Shown: positions 16,475 through 25,237 of the stretch, one piece after another
How positions within the stretch are numbered: the stretch's first letter is position 1
Layout: every line of letters begins with the position of its first letter
Assembly (NCBI GenBank): GCA_035531075.1
Contig: DATKTO010000030.1
Location: forward strand, 62,001-126,000
Source: 39-52-133 sp035531075
GTDB taxonomy: Bacteria; Pseudomonadota; Gammaproteobacteria; Burkholderiales; Gallionellaceae
Direction: 5' to 3'
Length of the DNA: 64,000 nucleotides
Translations under genes and position numbers: made by a program
Notes under the pieces: model-generated
What the model was told of the DNA's origin: nothing
Database searches by the model: none
Seen by the model: the letters and a program-made list of their open reading frames with translations, nothing else

Positions 16475-17478
16475 AAAAATTCCTGGCTGTATTGCATGCA
16501 CGCAACATGGAGTTTTTGCGCGATCGGTCCGCGCTGGCGTGGAATCTCGCGATGCCGTTTTTATTGGTGATCGGTTTGGCGTTTACCTTTTCCGGCGGCA
16601 ACAAGGATATTTACAAGATAGGCATCGTCGGCGGCATCGATACCCTGAGCCGCGTCGCCCCGGAACTGCACGGCACGCGGCATATTCTGTTTGTGCCCTA
16701 TGACGATCTGAATGCCGCGATCGACAAGGTCAGGCACCATCAAATGGATATGCTGATCGATGTCAGCAGCTTGCCGAAATACTGGATTAATTCCAGTTCG
16801 CCCAACGGCTATTTACTTGAGCGCATCATTTGGGGCTCAGGGGGCAAGCTGTTTCAGCGCCAGGCAGTGGAGGGGGTGGAGATACGCTACGTTGACTGGT
16901 TTCTGCCCGGTATCCTCGGCATGAATATGATGTTCAGCTGCCTGTTTGGCGTCGGTTTTGTGATTGTGCGTTACCGCAAAAATGGTTTTCTGAAACGGCT
17001 CAAGGCCACACCGCTGGGGTCTTTCCAGTTTTTGTTTGCGCAATTGATCTCGCGCCTGCTACTGATCATGGTCATCACTACGGTGGTGTATAGCGGCTGC
17101 AACCTGTTCATTGAATTCAATATGCAGGGTTCGTATTGGGTGCTGCTGCTGGTCACCACCCTGGGCGCGACGTGCATGATCTCCATCGGCCTGCTAATAG
17201 CAGCACGCACCGCCAGCGAGGAATTTGCCGGTGGCATACTTAATGCCGTAACATGGCCCATGATGCTGTTATCCGGCGCGTGGTTTTCACTGGAAGGAAC
17301 GCATGCCTGGGTTGTGCAGCTGGCGCAGATTTTTCCGCTCACCCATATGATTGCCGCTACCCGCGCCATCATGAATGAGGGGGCAACGCTGTCCCAGGTG
17401 ATGCCGCATGTGTGGGTGATCACGGTGATGAGCGCGGTGTTTCTTGCGCTGGGGGCATATATATTCAAATGGGAATAA
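16471..17478 (+). CDS. ABC-2 type transporter permease
   Basis: The 335-residue membrane protein starts MKKFLAVLHARNMEFLRDR, has an early helix, a periplasmic region of about 120 residues, and five further helices from about residue 145. IRYVDWFLPGILGMNMMFSCLFG and the PLTHMIAATRAIM segment before the last helix are typical of ABC-2 permeases. It is translationally coupled to the ATPase by an ATGA overlap. With the TolC and HlyD-like genes downstream it may form a tripartite exporter. Confidence 0.92.
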   Translation: MKKFLAVLHARNMEFLRDRSALAWNLAMPFLLVIGLAFTFSGGNKDIYKIGIVGGIDTLSRVAPELHGTRHILFVPYDDLNAAIDKVRHHQMDMLIDVSSLPKYWINSSSPNGYLLERIIWGSGGKLFQRQAVEGVEIRYVDWFLPGILGMNMMFSCLFGVGFVIVRYRKNGFLKRLKATPLGSFQFLFAQLISRLLLIMVITTVVYSGCNLFIEFNMQGSYWVLLLVTTLGATCMISIGLLIAARTASEEFAGGILNAVTWPMMLLSGAWFSLEGTHAWVVQLAQIFPLTHMIAATRAIMNEGATLSQVMPHVWVITVMSAVFLALGAYIFKWE

Positions 17479-17571
17479 CAAGCCGCTCGATGATAAATGC
17501 TGCATGTTTGCAATCAATTGTATTTGTTTGAGATTTATGTTGTTCTTAGTGCATAATTCAACAGGAGAATG

Positions 17572-18096
17572 ATGGTGAGATTATTAATTTCTGCTTTTTT
17601 GTTTTTATTCGGCATGAACGCATCGATCGCAGAAACGCGCGATGCGCATCAATATTTCTTTGATTCGAAAATGGGTGACTTCAAGAGCGAGCTGGCCAAC
17701 GCTAAAAAAGAAGGCAAGAAGGGCATCCTGCTGATGTATGAACTGGATGATTGTCCCTTCTGTTTTCGCATGAAACAGACCATTCTCAACCAGTCTGAAG
17801 TACAGGACTACTACCATCAGCATTTTCTGATTTTCCCGGTCGATATCAAGGGCGATGTTGCCATGGTGGACTTCAAGGGTAAGGCAACCACTGAAAAAGC
17901 GTTTGGCCTTGAGCAGCGGATATACGGCACCCCTGTGTTCGACTTCTTCGATGTGGAAGGGAATCAGCTGGTGCGATTCCCCGGTGCGGCAAAAGACGTC
18001 AATGAGTTTATGCTGCTGGGCCGCTACGTGGTGGAAGGGGCTTATAAAAGCATGCCATTCGTAAAATTCAAACGGCAGGGTCAGGCTGCACAATGA
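17572..18096 (+). CDS. Exported thioredoxin-fold protein with CPFC motif
   Basis: The 174-residue protein has a signal peptide (LLISAFLFLFGMNASIAET) and a thioredoxin-like domain with DDCPFCFRMK near residues 60-70, the redox pair being CPFC. The cis-proline is in RIYGTPVFDFFD. It resembles SoxW/DsbD-gamma-type periplasmic thioredoxins, so it may reduce or oxidise thiols of an exported partner. ATG at 17569, ATG at 17572 or GTG at 17575 could all be used after AGGAG; spacing favours the later ones. Its stop overlaps the TolC start, so it belongs to the export operon. Confidence 0.85.
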   Translation: MVRLLISAFLFLFGMNASIAETRDAHQYFFDSKMGDFKSELANAKKEGKKGILLMYELDDCPFCFRMKQTILNQSEVQDYYHQHFLIFPVDIKGDVAMVDFKGKATTEKAFGLEQRIYGTPVFDFFDVEGNQLVRFPGAAKDVNEFMLLGRYVVEGAYKSMPFVKFKRQGQAAQ

Positions 18097-19388
18097 GCCG
18101 TGGCATGGCCAAGCACAGCCTGGCTTTTTTCTGCTGCCTGCCCTTTTTAACAGCAGCCGCTGCACAGGACTCCGGCAAGCCATTGACCCTGGCAGCAGCC
18201 CTGGCCAGTGTTGAATCTGCCCATCCCGACCTGATGCTGGCACAGGCCGAGCGCGACTCTGCGATCGCGGACCGCGATATCGCTGCGTCGCGCCTCGATA
18301 GCAGTATCAATTTTGAAGGAATTTTGCGCAGCGGCTCACGCAGCAATTGGCAAAATGAATTTGCCCCCGATAACAGCGTGCGGCTGACCGCGCGCAAGAC
18401 GCTCTATGATTTCGGGCGCAGCAGTGCAGCCGAGGCGGCAACCCTGTCCGAACTGAGTGCACGGGAAGCTGATCTGGTCACGGCCAAAGACAGGCGCCGC
18501 CTGGAAGTGATGTCCCATTTCTTTGACGTGCTGATTGCCGACATGCAGTTCAACGCAGACAATGAGCTGATGGCGGTGATCTATGTGGGTTTCGACCAGG
18601 GAAAGGATAATTTCAAGGCCGGCAAAATATCCAGCATCGAGCTGGCTGAACTCGAAACCCGCTACCAGGAAATACTGCTGAAGCGCACTGCCAGCACGCA
18701 ACGCCAGCGCATCACCCGCGCCCTGCTGGCCAATGCGATGAATCGCCCCGGCGATCTGTCCGGCGATCTGGATGAACCCGGGCTGGAGGGAAACAATCGC
18801 GTCCTGCCCGAGTATGAATCCTTGCTTGCTACCCTGCTGGCCAATAATCCCCGCTTGCTCGCGCAGCAGGAAATGCTGGCCGCCTCGCAAAAGCGACTTG
18901 AGTCATTCCGTGCTGAAAAGGGACCGCTGCTGGATGCCGAAGTGCAGGCAGCCGATTTCAGCCGCAGCGCGGTGACACGCGATAACCTGAGCGCAGGTTT
19001 GATTTTGTCCTGGCCTTTGTACCAGGGAAACCGCGCCGATGCGCGGGTGGCAAGAGAGCTTGCGCAGTTCAACAAGCTCCTTGCGGGTGCCGAAAAGCTG
19101 AAAATGGAACTGACGCAGGCGATGCTGGAAACCTACCTGGAGATTATCCAGTTAAAAGGTGCGGCCCGCAGCGCTGCAAAAAAACAGGTGGATTATCGCG
19201 ACCTCGTGCTGGAGCGCAGCCGCGGCCTGTATGAAATGGAGCTCAAAAGCAATCTTGGCACTTCCATGGCGGACACGGTAGAGGCCAATCTGCGTGCACG
19301 CAGAACCGAGTATCTGCTGGCGCTTGGTTTTGCCCGGCTGGAGGCAATGCTGGGCAGGCGTCTTGAAGAGAGCCTGCCTGCAAAATAA
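18093..19388 (+). CDS. TolC-family outer membrane channel
   Basis: The 431-residue protein has a signal peptide (LAFFCCLPFLTAAAAQ) and two related halves: LTLAAALASVESAHPDLMLA, then a second repeat around residues 235-330 with NPRLLAQQEMLAASQKRL. GLILSWPLYQGNRADARV in the second half corresponds to RLTARKTLYDFGRSS in the first. This duplicated alpha-barrel pattern is typical of TolC family channels. Its ATG overlaps the thioredoxin stop. It lies 56 bases before the adaptor gene, fitting a tripartite exporter with the ABC pair. Confidence 0.9.
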   Translation: MSRGMAKHSLAFFCCLPFLTAAAAQDSGKPLTLAAALASVESAHPDLMLAQAERDSAIADRDIAASRLDSSINFEGILRSGSRSNWQNEFAPDNSVRLTARKTLYDFGRSSAAEAATLSELSAREADLVTAKDRRRLEVMSHFFDVLIADMQFNADNELMAVIYVGFDQGKDNFKAGKISSIELAELETRYQEILLKRTASTQRQRITRALLANAMNRPGDLSGDLDEPGLEGNNRVLPEYESLLATLLANNPRLLAQQEMLAASQKRLESFRAEKGPLLDAEVQAADFSRSAVTRDNLSAGLILSWPLYQGNRADARVARELAQFNKLLAGAEKLKMELTQAMLETYLEIIQLKGAARSAAKKQVDYRDLVLERSRGLYEMELKSNLGTSMADTVEANLRARRTEYLLALGFARLEAMLGRRLEESLPAK

Positions 19389-19444
19389 TCAACCTTCTGA
19401 ATAGTTGAATAGCTGCGAAACGGCGAGCGAGATAAAGGAAAAAA

Positions 19445-20200
19445 ATGAAAAACTGGACACTTTTTGCGATTGCTGTTCTTTTCCCGCAGGCATCGTGGGC
19501 TGCGGAAGTGCCCGCAACTTTACAGTGGTCGCAGCGGGTTGAACTGTCTGTGCCTGTATCCGGTGTGATACAGGCTGTGAATGTGGACGTGGGCGACCAG
19601 GTTAAAAAGGGTCAGGTGTTGCTGGCTTTGGACGGCGCGATTTATCAGGCCAAAGTGGCAGAGAACCAGTCGGCCATCACCCGGCTGTCAGCCGAAGCAG
19701 CCGAGGCCAAACGGGATTTTGAGCGCGTGCAGGAGTTGTATGCGCGCACGGTGGTTGCAACCGCAGAGCGGGATCAGGCCAAGCTGCGCCTGACCAGAGC
19801 AGATGCGCTGCTGGCCGAGGCTCGGGCCAGTCTCAGGCAGCAACAGAAAGTGCTGGACGACACGCTCATGCGCGCGCCCTTCGATGGCATCGTGGTGGCG
19901 CGCCAGGCTGAGCCGGGGATGAGCATCGCCGCCGGATTGCAGTCGCAAATATTGCTGGTGCTGGCCAAGTCGGGCGAAATGCTGGCGCGGCTTTATTTGT
20001 CCGCCACACAGATTGAAAAACTGAAAGCAGGGCAGGCGCTGACGGTAACAGTTGGCAGCCAGAGCTATGCCGGAAAAGTTAAAGCGCTGGGTCTGGAGCC
20101 GGTCAAGCTTAAGGATGAAGCCGGCTATCAGGTCGATGTGTCATTTGTCAGCAAGGAGCAACTGCGCGCGGGGATTGCCGCGGTGGTGAAGTTGCCTTGA
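19445..20200 (+). CDS. HlyD/RND-type periplasmic adaptor protein
   Basis: The 251-residue exported protein (signal peptide ending ASWAAEVP) has a biotinyl-lipoyl-like start (VSGVIQAVNVDVGDQVKKGQVLLAL), a coiled-coil hairpin of about 70 residues, and the second lipoyl half DTLMRAPFDGIVVARQAEPG. A beta-barrel domain follows to residue 251. It is short because the usual C-terminal membrane-proximal domain is missing or reduced. A clear AAGGA ribosome site precedes the ATG. It probably links the inner-membrane ABC permease with the TolC channel. Confidence 0.9.
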   Translation: MKNWTLFAIAVLFPQASWAAEVPATLQWSQRVELSVPVSGVIQAVNVDVGDQVKKGQVLLALDGAIYQAKVAENQSAITRLSAEAAEAKRDFERVQELYARTVVATAERDQAKLRLTRADALLAEARASLRQQQKVLDDTLMRAPFDGIVVARQAEPGMSIAAGLQSQILLVLAKSGEMLARLYLSATQIEKLKAGQALTVTVGSQSYAGKVKALGLEPVKLKDEAGYQVDVSFVSKEQLRAGIAAVVKLP

Positions 20201-20248
20201 TGTTCGTATTGGGGTTGTCTGGTCAATGAAGTAAAAACGGGTCATTGG

Positions 20249-20998
20249 ATGTTTTATATCAACATGTTGTTTATATTGTTTGTTTTGTTCGGGTTCGCTG
20301 CGCAGGGCGCTTCAATTGCGCAGTCTGATGCAAGCCCTGCTTCAGCGCATACGCCTGTTGCGCGGCTATCAACCTCTGCCATGACTGAGGCAGGGGGGCG
20401 AGTACTGACCCTGTTTACACACCCAGCTTTGCCTCACAAACTGTGGGCGGGTACCGCGCACGGCGGTCTGTGGCAGTCGGCCGATTCGGGGGATTCCTGG
20501 ACTCCGGCGAGTGAGGCAATGAGAACGCTGACAGTCAGTTCCATTGCGGTCGATCCCGGCAACCCGGACATCATGTATGCGGGCACGGGCGAAGGCCGCA
20601 GCAATGAGGATACACTGCGCGGCGTCGGCATGTTCAGGTCTGAGGATGGCGGGGTAAACTGGGCGCTGCTACCCCTGACCAGGCCTGCAATGGCAGGAGA
20701 GAGCTGGAGCCACATTAATCACATCGCAGTGAGTTCTGCGGGTGTCTTGCTTGCAGCAACTTCCGACAATAGCTACAACGGATTTATCTACCGCAGTGCT
20801 GATGGTGGACAAACCTGGGGACTGTTTCCGGTATACACAGGCAGCAAGGTGGGGCTGCGCAACATGGTCTACAAGGTCCGTTTCGATCCTGACAATCCGA
20901 ATACCGCGATCTTCATGGATTCCTTTGCCAATGTCACCCATTCTGCCGATGGCGGCTTGAGCTGGATGGTCGTGAAGAAATCTTCCACCTGCAAATGA
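20249..20998 (+). CDS. Exported Asp-box (BNR-repeat) beta-propeller protein
   Basis: The 249-residue protein has a signal-like N-terminus and at least four Asp-box motifs: SADSGDSW, SEDGGVNW, SADGGQTW and SADGGLSW. These belong to sialidase/VPS10-type beta-propellers. Full propellers need six to ten blades, so this looks like a short or truncated version, ending soon after the fourth motif. Residues such as GTGEGRSNEDTLRG are typical of WD40/YVTN-like photosystem-stability or Asp-box proteins. The start is not well supported by a ribosome site; ATG at 20264 is an alternative. It faces the minus-strand gene at 21038 tail to tail. Confidence 0.75.
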   Translation: MFYINMLFILFVLFGFAAQGASIAQSDASPASAHTPVARLSTSAMTEAGGRVLTLFTHPALPHKLWAGTAHGGLWQSADSGDSWTPASEAMRTLTVSSIAVDPGNPDIMYAGTGEGRSNEDTLRGVGMFRSEDGGVNWALLPLTRPAMAGESWSHINHIAVSSAGVLLAATSDNSYNGFIYRSADGGQTWGLFPVYTGSKVGLRNMVYKVRFDPDNPNTAIFMDSFANVTHSADGGLSWMVVKKSSTCK

Positions 20999-21037
20999 CA
21001 GAAGGGCTGAAAAAATTTGGCCGTTCGCGGAGAATTG

Positions 21038-23503
21038 TCAGGGTGCCACTGCAAACTCTTGCAGCGGCATGGGCTTGGCGATGCTGTAGCCCTGGGCATA
21101 GTCCACGCCGATAGCGAGGAGTTTTTCCTTGATCGCCTGATTCTCGACGAACTCGGCGATGGTTTTGATTCCCATCACATGGCCGATATGGTTGATGGAT
21201 TCAACCATGGCGCAGTCAATCGGATCGTTGAGCATGTCGCGGACGAAGCTGCCGTCTATTTTCAGATAATCCACCGGCAGGTTTTTCAGATAAGAGAAGG
21301 AAGACATGCCGCTGCCGAAGTCGTCGAGCGAAAAGCTGCAGCCCAGAGATTTGACGGTCTTGATGAAGTTGCTCGCCTTCGTGAGATTGGAGATGGCCGC
21401 AGTTTCAGTGATCTCGAAACAGAGCTTGTGCGGTGTCACTCCCCTCACTTTGATCTGATCGATAAGGAAGGCGAGGAAACGCTCGTCATTGACCGACTGG
21501 CCGGACAGGTTGATGGCGCAGATTACTTCCCTTTCGGCGTTGGCGAGCAGCCAGCTGAACACATTTTTGACCACCCAACGGTCGATTTCAACCATCATGT
21601 TGTAGCGTTCCGCCGCTGGAATGAACGCACCGGGCGGAATCAACTCATGGTCTTCGTCCTCCATCCGCAGCAGAATCTCGAAATGCTGCGCCTGTCCTGC
21701 CGTTTTAATCTGCAGCGGAACGATGGGCTGATAATGCAGGTGGAAGCGCTCATCCTCGAATGCCTTGACGATGCGTGCCACCCAGTGCATTTCGCCGTGG
21801 CGCTGGGCCATCTCCAGATCGTCAGGCGAATACACCTGCACCCGGTTGCGTCCCTTGTCCTTGGCCGCATAGCAGGCGGTATCGGCAGCGGAAAGCACGC
21901 GTGCCGAATTGCCGCTGCTGTCGTTGATCGCCACCAAGCCTATGCTGACGCCGACAGAGAAAGATTTGTCGAGCCAACTGAAGTGAAAGGCGCCCACCTC
22001 GTTGAGCAGGACGTTTGCCAGGTGTATCGCCTGATCCAGGGGACAGTTTTCCAGCAGGATGCCGAATTCGTCGCCACCAAGCCGTGCGAAGGTGTCGGAT
22101 TCGCGCACCCTGCACTGGATACGCGCGGTCAGCTGGCGCAGCAACTCGTCGCCGGCGCTGTGGCCGCACGTGTCGTTGACCACCTTGAACTGATCGAGAT
22201 CGAGGTAAAGCAGCGCGTGTTCTGTATGCTGACTTGACGCGCCATCAAGCAATTCTTCCAGCTGGTGCTCGAATTCGCTGCGGTTGATGAGGCCGGTCAG
22301 GGCGTCATGGGTGGCCTGAAATGAAAGCTGGTTGGACAGCTTGCGCTTTTCTCCAACGTCATGGAACACCAGCACCACGCCGAGAATGTGCCCGGCACGG
22401 TCGCGTATAGGCGCCGCCGAATCCTCGATATGCACCTCATGCAGGTCGCGCCGGATCAGTATGGTATGGTTGGCCATGCCGACGATGCCGTTATAAAAGA
22501 GTGCCTTGTCCACCGGATTTTCAAGCGGCAGGCGGGTCTTCTCGCTGATGATGTTGAATACCTGCGGCAGATCCTGGCCCATGGCTTCACCGTTACTCCA
22601 GCCGGTGAGGGTCTCCGCCACCGGGTTGAGAAATTCGACCCTGCCTTCGATGTCAGTGGTAATCACAGCATCGCCTATCGACTGCAGGGTGACCAGGGCG
22701 CGCTCCTTTTCCGTATACAGCGCGGCTTCGGCCAGGTCTCGCTCGGAACTGTTCTGCTTGAGTGCCAACGCCATCTGGCTGAAATCGCGAGCGAGCCTGG
22801 CGACTTCATCGCGACCCTCAAAACTCGGCAGCACGATGTCAAGATCGCCGGCGGTAATGCTGTCTGCCGCATTGGAAAGCATGTTCAGCCGGTAGGTCAC
22901 CATGCGTACCGCCAGCCAGGCAATCAGGCCGCCAAGGGTGATGGCGAGCAGGGTATAAATTACGCCTTTATGCGTTGCCGCATTTAACTCGGTCTGCATC
23001 GGCGCTGCATCGAGGATGACGCGGGAATAGCCTATGGTCTTGCCGTCAATGGAAATGGCAGAAATCGAGTCGATCAGGCCATCGTGCAAAAGCTGATGAT
23101 CGGCTCGGGCCGGATCGGCGAGCATGGGGGCGAGCAATTTATTACTGGGCGAGTCAGAGAAAGTGACGTTGAACAGTGTTGCATCCGTGGCAGCAAGCAC
23201 CTTGCCCCGGGCATCCAGAATCAATGCCAGATTAAGGTTTTTTACCGCTGCAAGGCTGGCCACCAGTTCGTTGAGCGCGTTGATATCGCGGCTCAGCAGC
23301 CAGGAGGGCGCATTGACAGCAAGGGTGTGTGCAAGGATCTGGCTTTCATGGGAAAGCTGCATTTGCATGAAGCCTTGCTGGCGTGTCAGCATGTCGCCAA
23401 CCACCAGTCCCATCAGCACGGCGTGCAGCAGCAGCACGGTGCCGATGATCCGGCCCTTGAGGCTATGAAAAATAAAATTGTACAGCCAGTAATTTTTACC
23501 CAC
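21038..23503 (-). CDS. HAMP-PAS-GGDEF-EAL cyclic-di-GMP protein
   Basis: The 821-residue protein starts with a GTG and has a membrane helix (about 17-38), a periplasmic sensor of about 140 residues, a second helix (about 183-203), HAMP, a PAS domain with ERALVTLQSIGDAVITTDIEG, GGDEF (RLGGDEFGILL) and EAL. The EAL signature reads FEILLRM (EIL in place of EAL), keeping the metal-binding glutamate; DDFGSGMSSFSYL is also present. The PAS segment is clearly related to that of the protein at 7163. Its start lies one base after the stop of the PhnD-like gene, strongly suggesting that the binding protein feeds its periplasmic sensor. Confidence 0.93.
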   Translation of the reverse strand: MGKNYWLYNFIFHSLKGRIIGTVLLLHAVLMGLVVGDMLTRQQGFMQMQLSHESQILAHTLAVNAPSWLLSRDINALNELVASLAAVKNLNLALILDARGKVLAATDATLFNVTFSDSPSNKLLAPMLADPARADHQLLHDGLIDSISAISIDGKTIGYSRVILDAAPMQTELNAATHKGVIYTLLAITLGGLIAWLAVRMVTYRLNMLSNAADSITAGDLDIVLPSFEGRDEVARLARDFSQMALALKQNSSERDLAEAALYTEKERALVTLQSIGDAVITTDIEGRVEFLNPVAETLTGWSNGEAMGQDLPQVFNIISEKTRLPLENPVDKALFYNGIVGMANHTILIRRDLHEVHIEDSAAPIRDRAGHILGVVLVFHDVGEKRKLSNQLSFQATHDALTGLINRSEFEHQLEELLDGASSQHTEHALLYLDLDQFKVVNDTCGHSAGDELLRQLTARIQCRVRESDTFARLGGDEFGILLENCPLDQAIHLANVLLNEVGAFHFSWLDKSFSVGVSIGLVAINDSSGNSARVLSAADTACYAAKDKGRNRVQVYSPDDLEMAQRHGEMHWVARIVKAFEDERFHLHYQPIVPLQIKTAGQAQHFEILLRMEDEDHELIPPGAFIPAAERYNMMVEIDRWVVKNVFSWLLANAEREVICAINLSGQSVNDERFLAFLIDQIKVRGVTPHKLCFEITETAAISNLTKASNFIKTVKSLGCSFSLDDFGSGMSSFSYLKNLPVDYLKIDGSFVRDMLNDPIDCAMVESINHIGHVMGIKTIAEFVENQAIKEKLLAIGVDYAQGYSIAKPMPLQEFAVAP

Positions 23504-23504
23504 T

Positions 23505-24440
23505 TTATTCTGATGCAGCGATTTTCATTGAGTGGGGGAGCCCGATTGCGCGGTCGTACCGCCGGAGGAAATCATGCATGGGTTTGTACGAACGGTTGCT
23601 GCCCAATTCAAAATGTTGCTGATCAACCTTGAACTGCTTCTGATCCAGATCCCTGTCCTTGTCCATACCCGCTAACGCGGAAGCGACCTGTTTTGCCAGG
23701 GCGGCGTCAATATCGTTGCGCGCGACAAAGGCGTTATGCTGCAGGGCTTCGGTTTTAAACAACACGCGCATTTGTTTTGCCTTGTCGGGGTTCTCCTGCG
23801 ACCAGATGCGCCAGAAGCGCACGCTGGTGCCGCATGCAGTTGCATCGCCCGTGTATGCATTGAGCAGGGAGGAGAACTGGGAACCGACATATTTGACCCG
23901 TATGTCCTTTTTTACCTCAATACCCTGGGTTTCTTGCAGGTGCAGCAGGGGCAGCATGGTGGCAGCCACTGCAGTGGCAGACGGAAAGCAAAGTGTTTTG
24001 CCGGTCAGGTCGCGTGCAGAGCGCAGATTCTTGTCGGCCCGGGCCACAATCAGGCCGCGGAAATCATCGTCCGGGGTCATTTTTGCGATCACGCGGTAGC
24101 CATGTTCCAGGCTGAATACGGTCTGGTAAGGATTGGGTAGTGAGAAGTGAAAGCGTTGCGCCGCAAGCTTTAATTCGTAGTCGGCGTAGTCTTTGGAGGT
24201 TTCGATCTGGAAACGGGTGCCCGGCAGCTTGCGCTCGAGGTAGCGCATGATAGGTTCATAGTCCACGAATACATCCTGCGGATTGGAGTAGGGATGAGGT
24301 CCGAAAATATACACGTTCGCCTGGGTGGCTACTCCGCTCGGCTTATAGGCGGAATCGGCGAAAGAATTTTCCGGGGAAAAAAACCAGGAAAGAAGAAAGA
24401 GCAAGAGTGAAAAGCTGACAACCCTTCGTGCAAAGTCCAT
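23505..24440 (-). CDS. PhnD-like periplasmic substrate-binding protein
   Basis: The 311-residue protein has a signal peptide (SLLLFLLSWFFSPENSFADS) and the fold of phosphate/phosphonate-binding proteins: YIFGPHPYSNPQDVFVDYEP, RYLERKLPGTRFQIETSKDY, and LTGKTLCFPSATAVAATMLP. No transporter genes follow it; instead it is directly joined to a GGDEF-EAL gene. PhnD-like proteins coupled to sensors rather than ABC permeases are known. The true ligand cannot be named from sequence. GAGGG ten bases before the ATG supports the start. Confidence 0.88.
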   Translation of the reverse strand: MDFARRVVSFSLLLFLLSWFFSPENSFADSAYKPSGVATQANVYIFGPHPYSNPQDVFVDYEPIMRYLERKLPGTRFQIETSKDYADYELKLAAQRFHFSLPNPYQTVFSLEHGYRVIAKMTPDDDFRGLIVARADKNLRSARDLTGKTLCFPSATAVAATMLPLLHLQETQGIEVKKDIRVKYVGSQFSSLLNAYTGDATACGTSVRFWRIWSQENPDKAKQMRVLFKTEALQHNAFVARNDIDAALAKQVASALAGMDKDRDLDQKQFKVDQQHFELGSNRSYKPMHDFLRRYDRAIGLPHSMKIAASE

Positions 24441-24724
24441 ATCGTTACAACCCTCTTTATCAATACGTTACGGGTGTTCCAGACTGTATATTTGAGAAGA
24501 CAACAAGAATTGTATATAAAAATATTAAGGCCGGGGATTTTTTTATTGCGGGCAAAACCCTATGTAACGGCTTCTGCTCAGCCCTTTGAGTTCAGGCATC
24601 TGCATTGCCGATGCCGCTTGGCCTTAACACCACTCACTCGTCGCGCTTTTGCCACAAGCTGGTTAGCCAAATCCTATACCCATATTGCAGTGTAAGGTAT
24701 CTATTAATAGCATCAATAACTTGC
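24441..24724. other. Divergent intergenic region
   Basis: Between the minus-strand PhnD-like gene and the MarR gene there is an AT-rich start (about 24480-24545) followed by more GC-rich sequence with no coding pattern that I recognise. The promoter of the minus-strand pair should be here, but no strong -35/-10 pair stands out. The plus-strand promoter is listed separately. Confidence 0.3.
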
Positions 24725-24768
24725 TTGACATTGGTTCTAGTTAGTACATAATATGTCCTAACTAGAAC
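24725..24768 (+). promoter_or_regulatory. Sigma-70 promoter with overlapping MarR-type palindrome
   Basis: TTGACA (24725-24730) and CATAAT (24747-24752) are separated by 16 bases. GTTCTAGTTAG (24734-24744) and CTAACTAGAAC (24758-24768) form a perfect 11-base inverted repeat with a 13-base gap that brackets the -10 box. Its position just before a MarR-type gene suggests autorepression, perhaps released by a phenolic or oxidant ligand. The sequence is seen directly; the binding partner is inferred. Confidence 0.7.
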
Positions 24769-24781
24769 TAAATTGATCGCC

Positions 24782-25237
24782 ATGCCACAAAAACCTTTTC
24801 TGCCTGTGATGTATGAGCTTGTTCGGGCCTACCAGGCTTTCGAATCCTATTCTGCAGCCCATGTCCGCAGGCTGGGATTGACTACATCCCAGTTTGATAT
24901 AGTCGCCACCCTGGGCAACACCGATGGCATGAGCTTCAAGGAGCTGGGTGAAAAAACATTGATCACGAAGGGAACGCTGACCGGTGTGGTGGATCGTCTG
25001 GAAGACAAGGCATTGGTGCGGCGCGTAGCGTCGCGCAGCGACGGGCGCAGCCAGATGGTGCAGTTGACCAGGGCGGGCGAGAAATTATTTGCGCAGGTGT
25101 TTCCCGCGCATCTGGGTCATTTGGAGCGGGTGTTCAAAGACTTTTCGCAACGAGAACTGGATGGAACTGAAGCAGCACTGCGGCAATTGAAAGAGGCATT
25201 TTCTGCAGCGAACATCAACTTTGAGGAGGAGGCATGA
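24782..25237 (+). CDS. MarR-family transcriptional regulator
   Basis: This 151-residue protein has a winged helix-turn-helix: GLTTSQFDIVATLGNTDGMS, then FKELGEKTLITKGTLTGVVD for the recognition helix, and RRVASRSDGRSQMVQLT for the wing. Flanking helices form the dimer interface. A TTG nine bases upstream is in frame, but ATG is favoured. No strong ribosome site is seen; the predicted transcript start is only about 23 bases upstream. It shares a 4-base overlap with the cytochrome b561 gene and probably controls the whole redox operon through the palindrome at 24734-24768. Confidence 0.9.
   Translation: MPQKPFLPVMYELVRAYQAFESYSAAHVRRLGLTTSQFDIVATLGNTDGMSFKELGEKTLITKGTLTGVVDRLEDKALVRRVASRSDGRSQMVQLTRAGEKLFAQVFPAHLGHLERVFKDFSQRELDGTEAALRQLKEAFSAANINFEEEA

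Noticed and set aside
21017..22237. Plus-strand open frame of 406 codons
   Set aside because: It is antisense to the EAL/GGDEF domains of the minus-strand protein.
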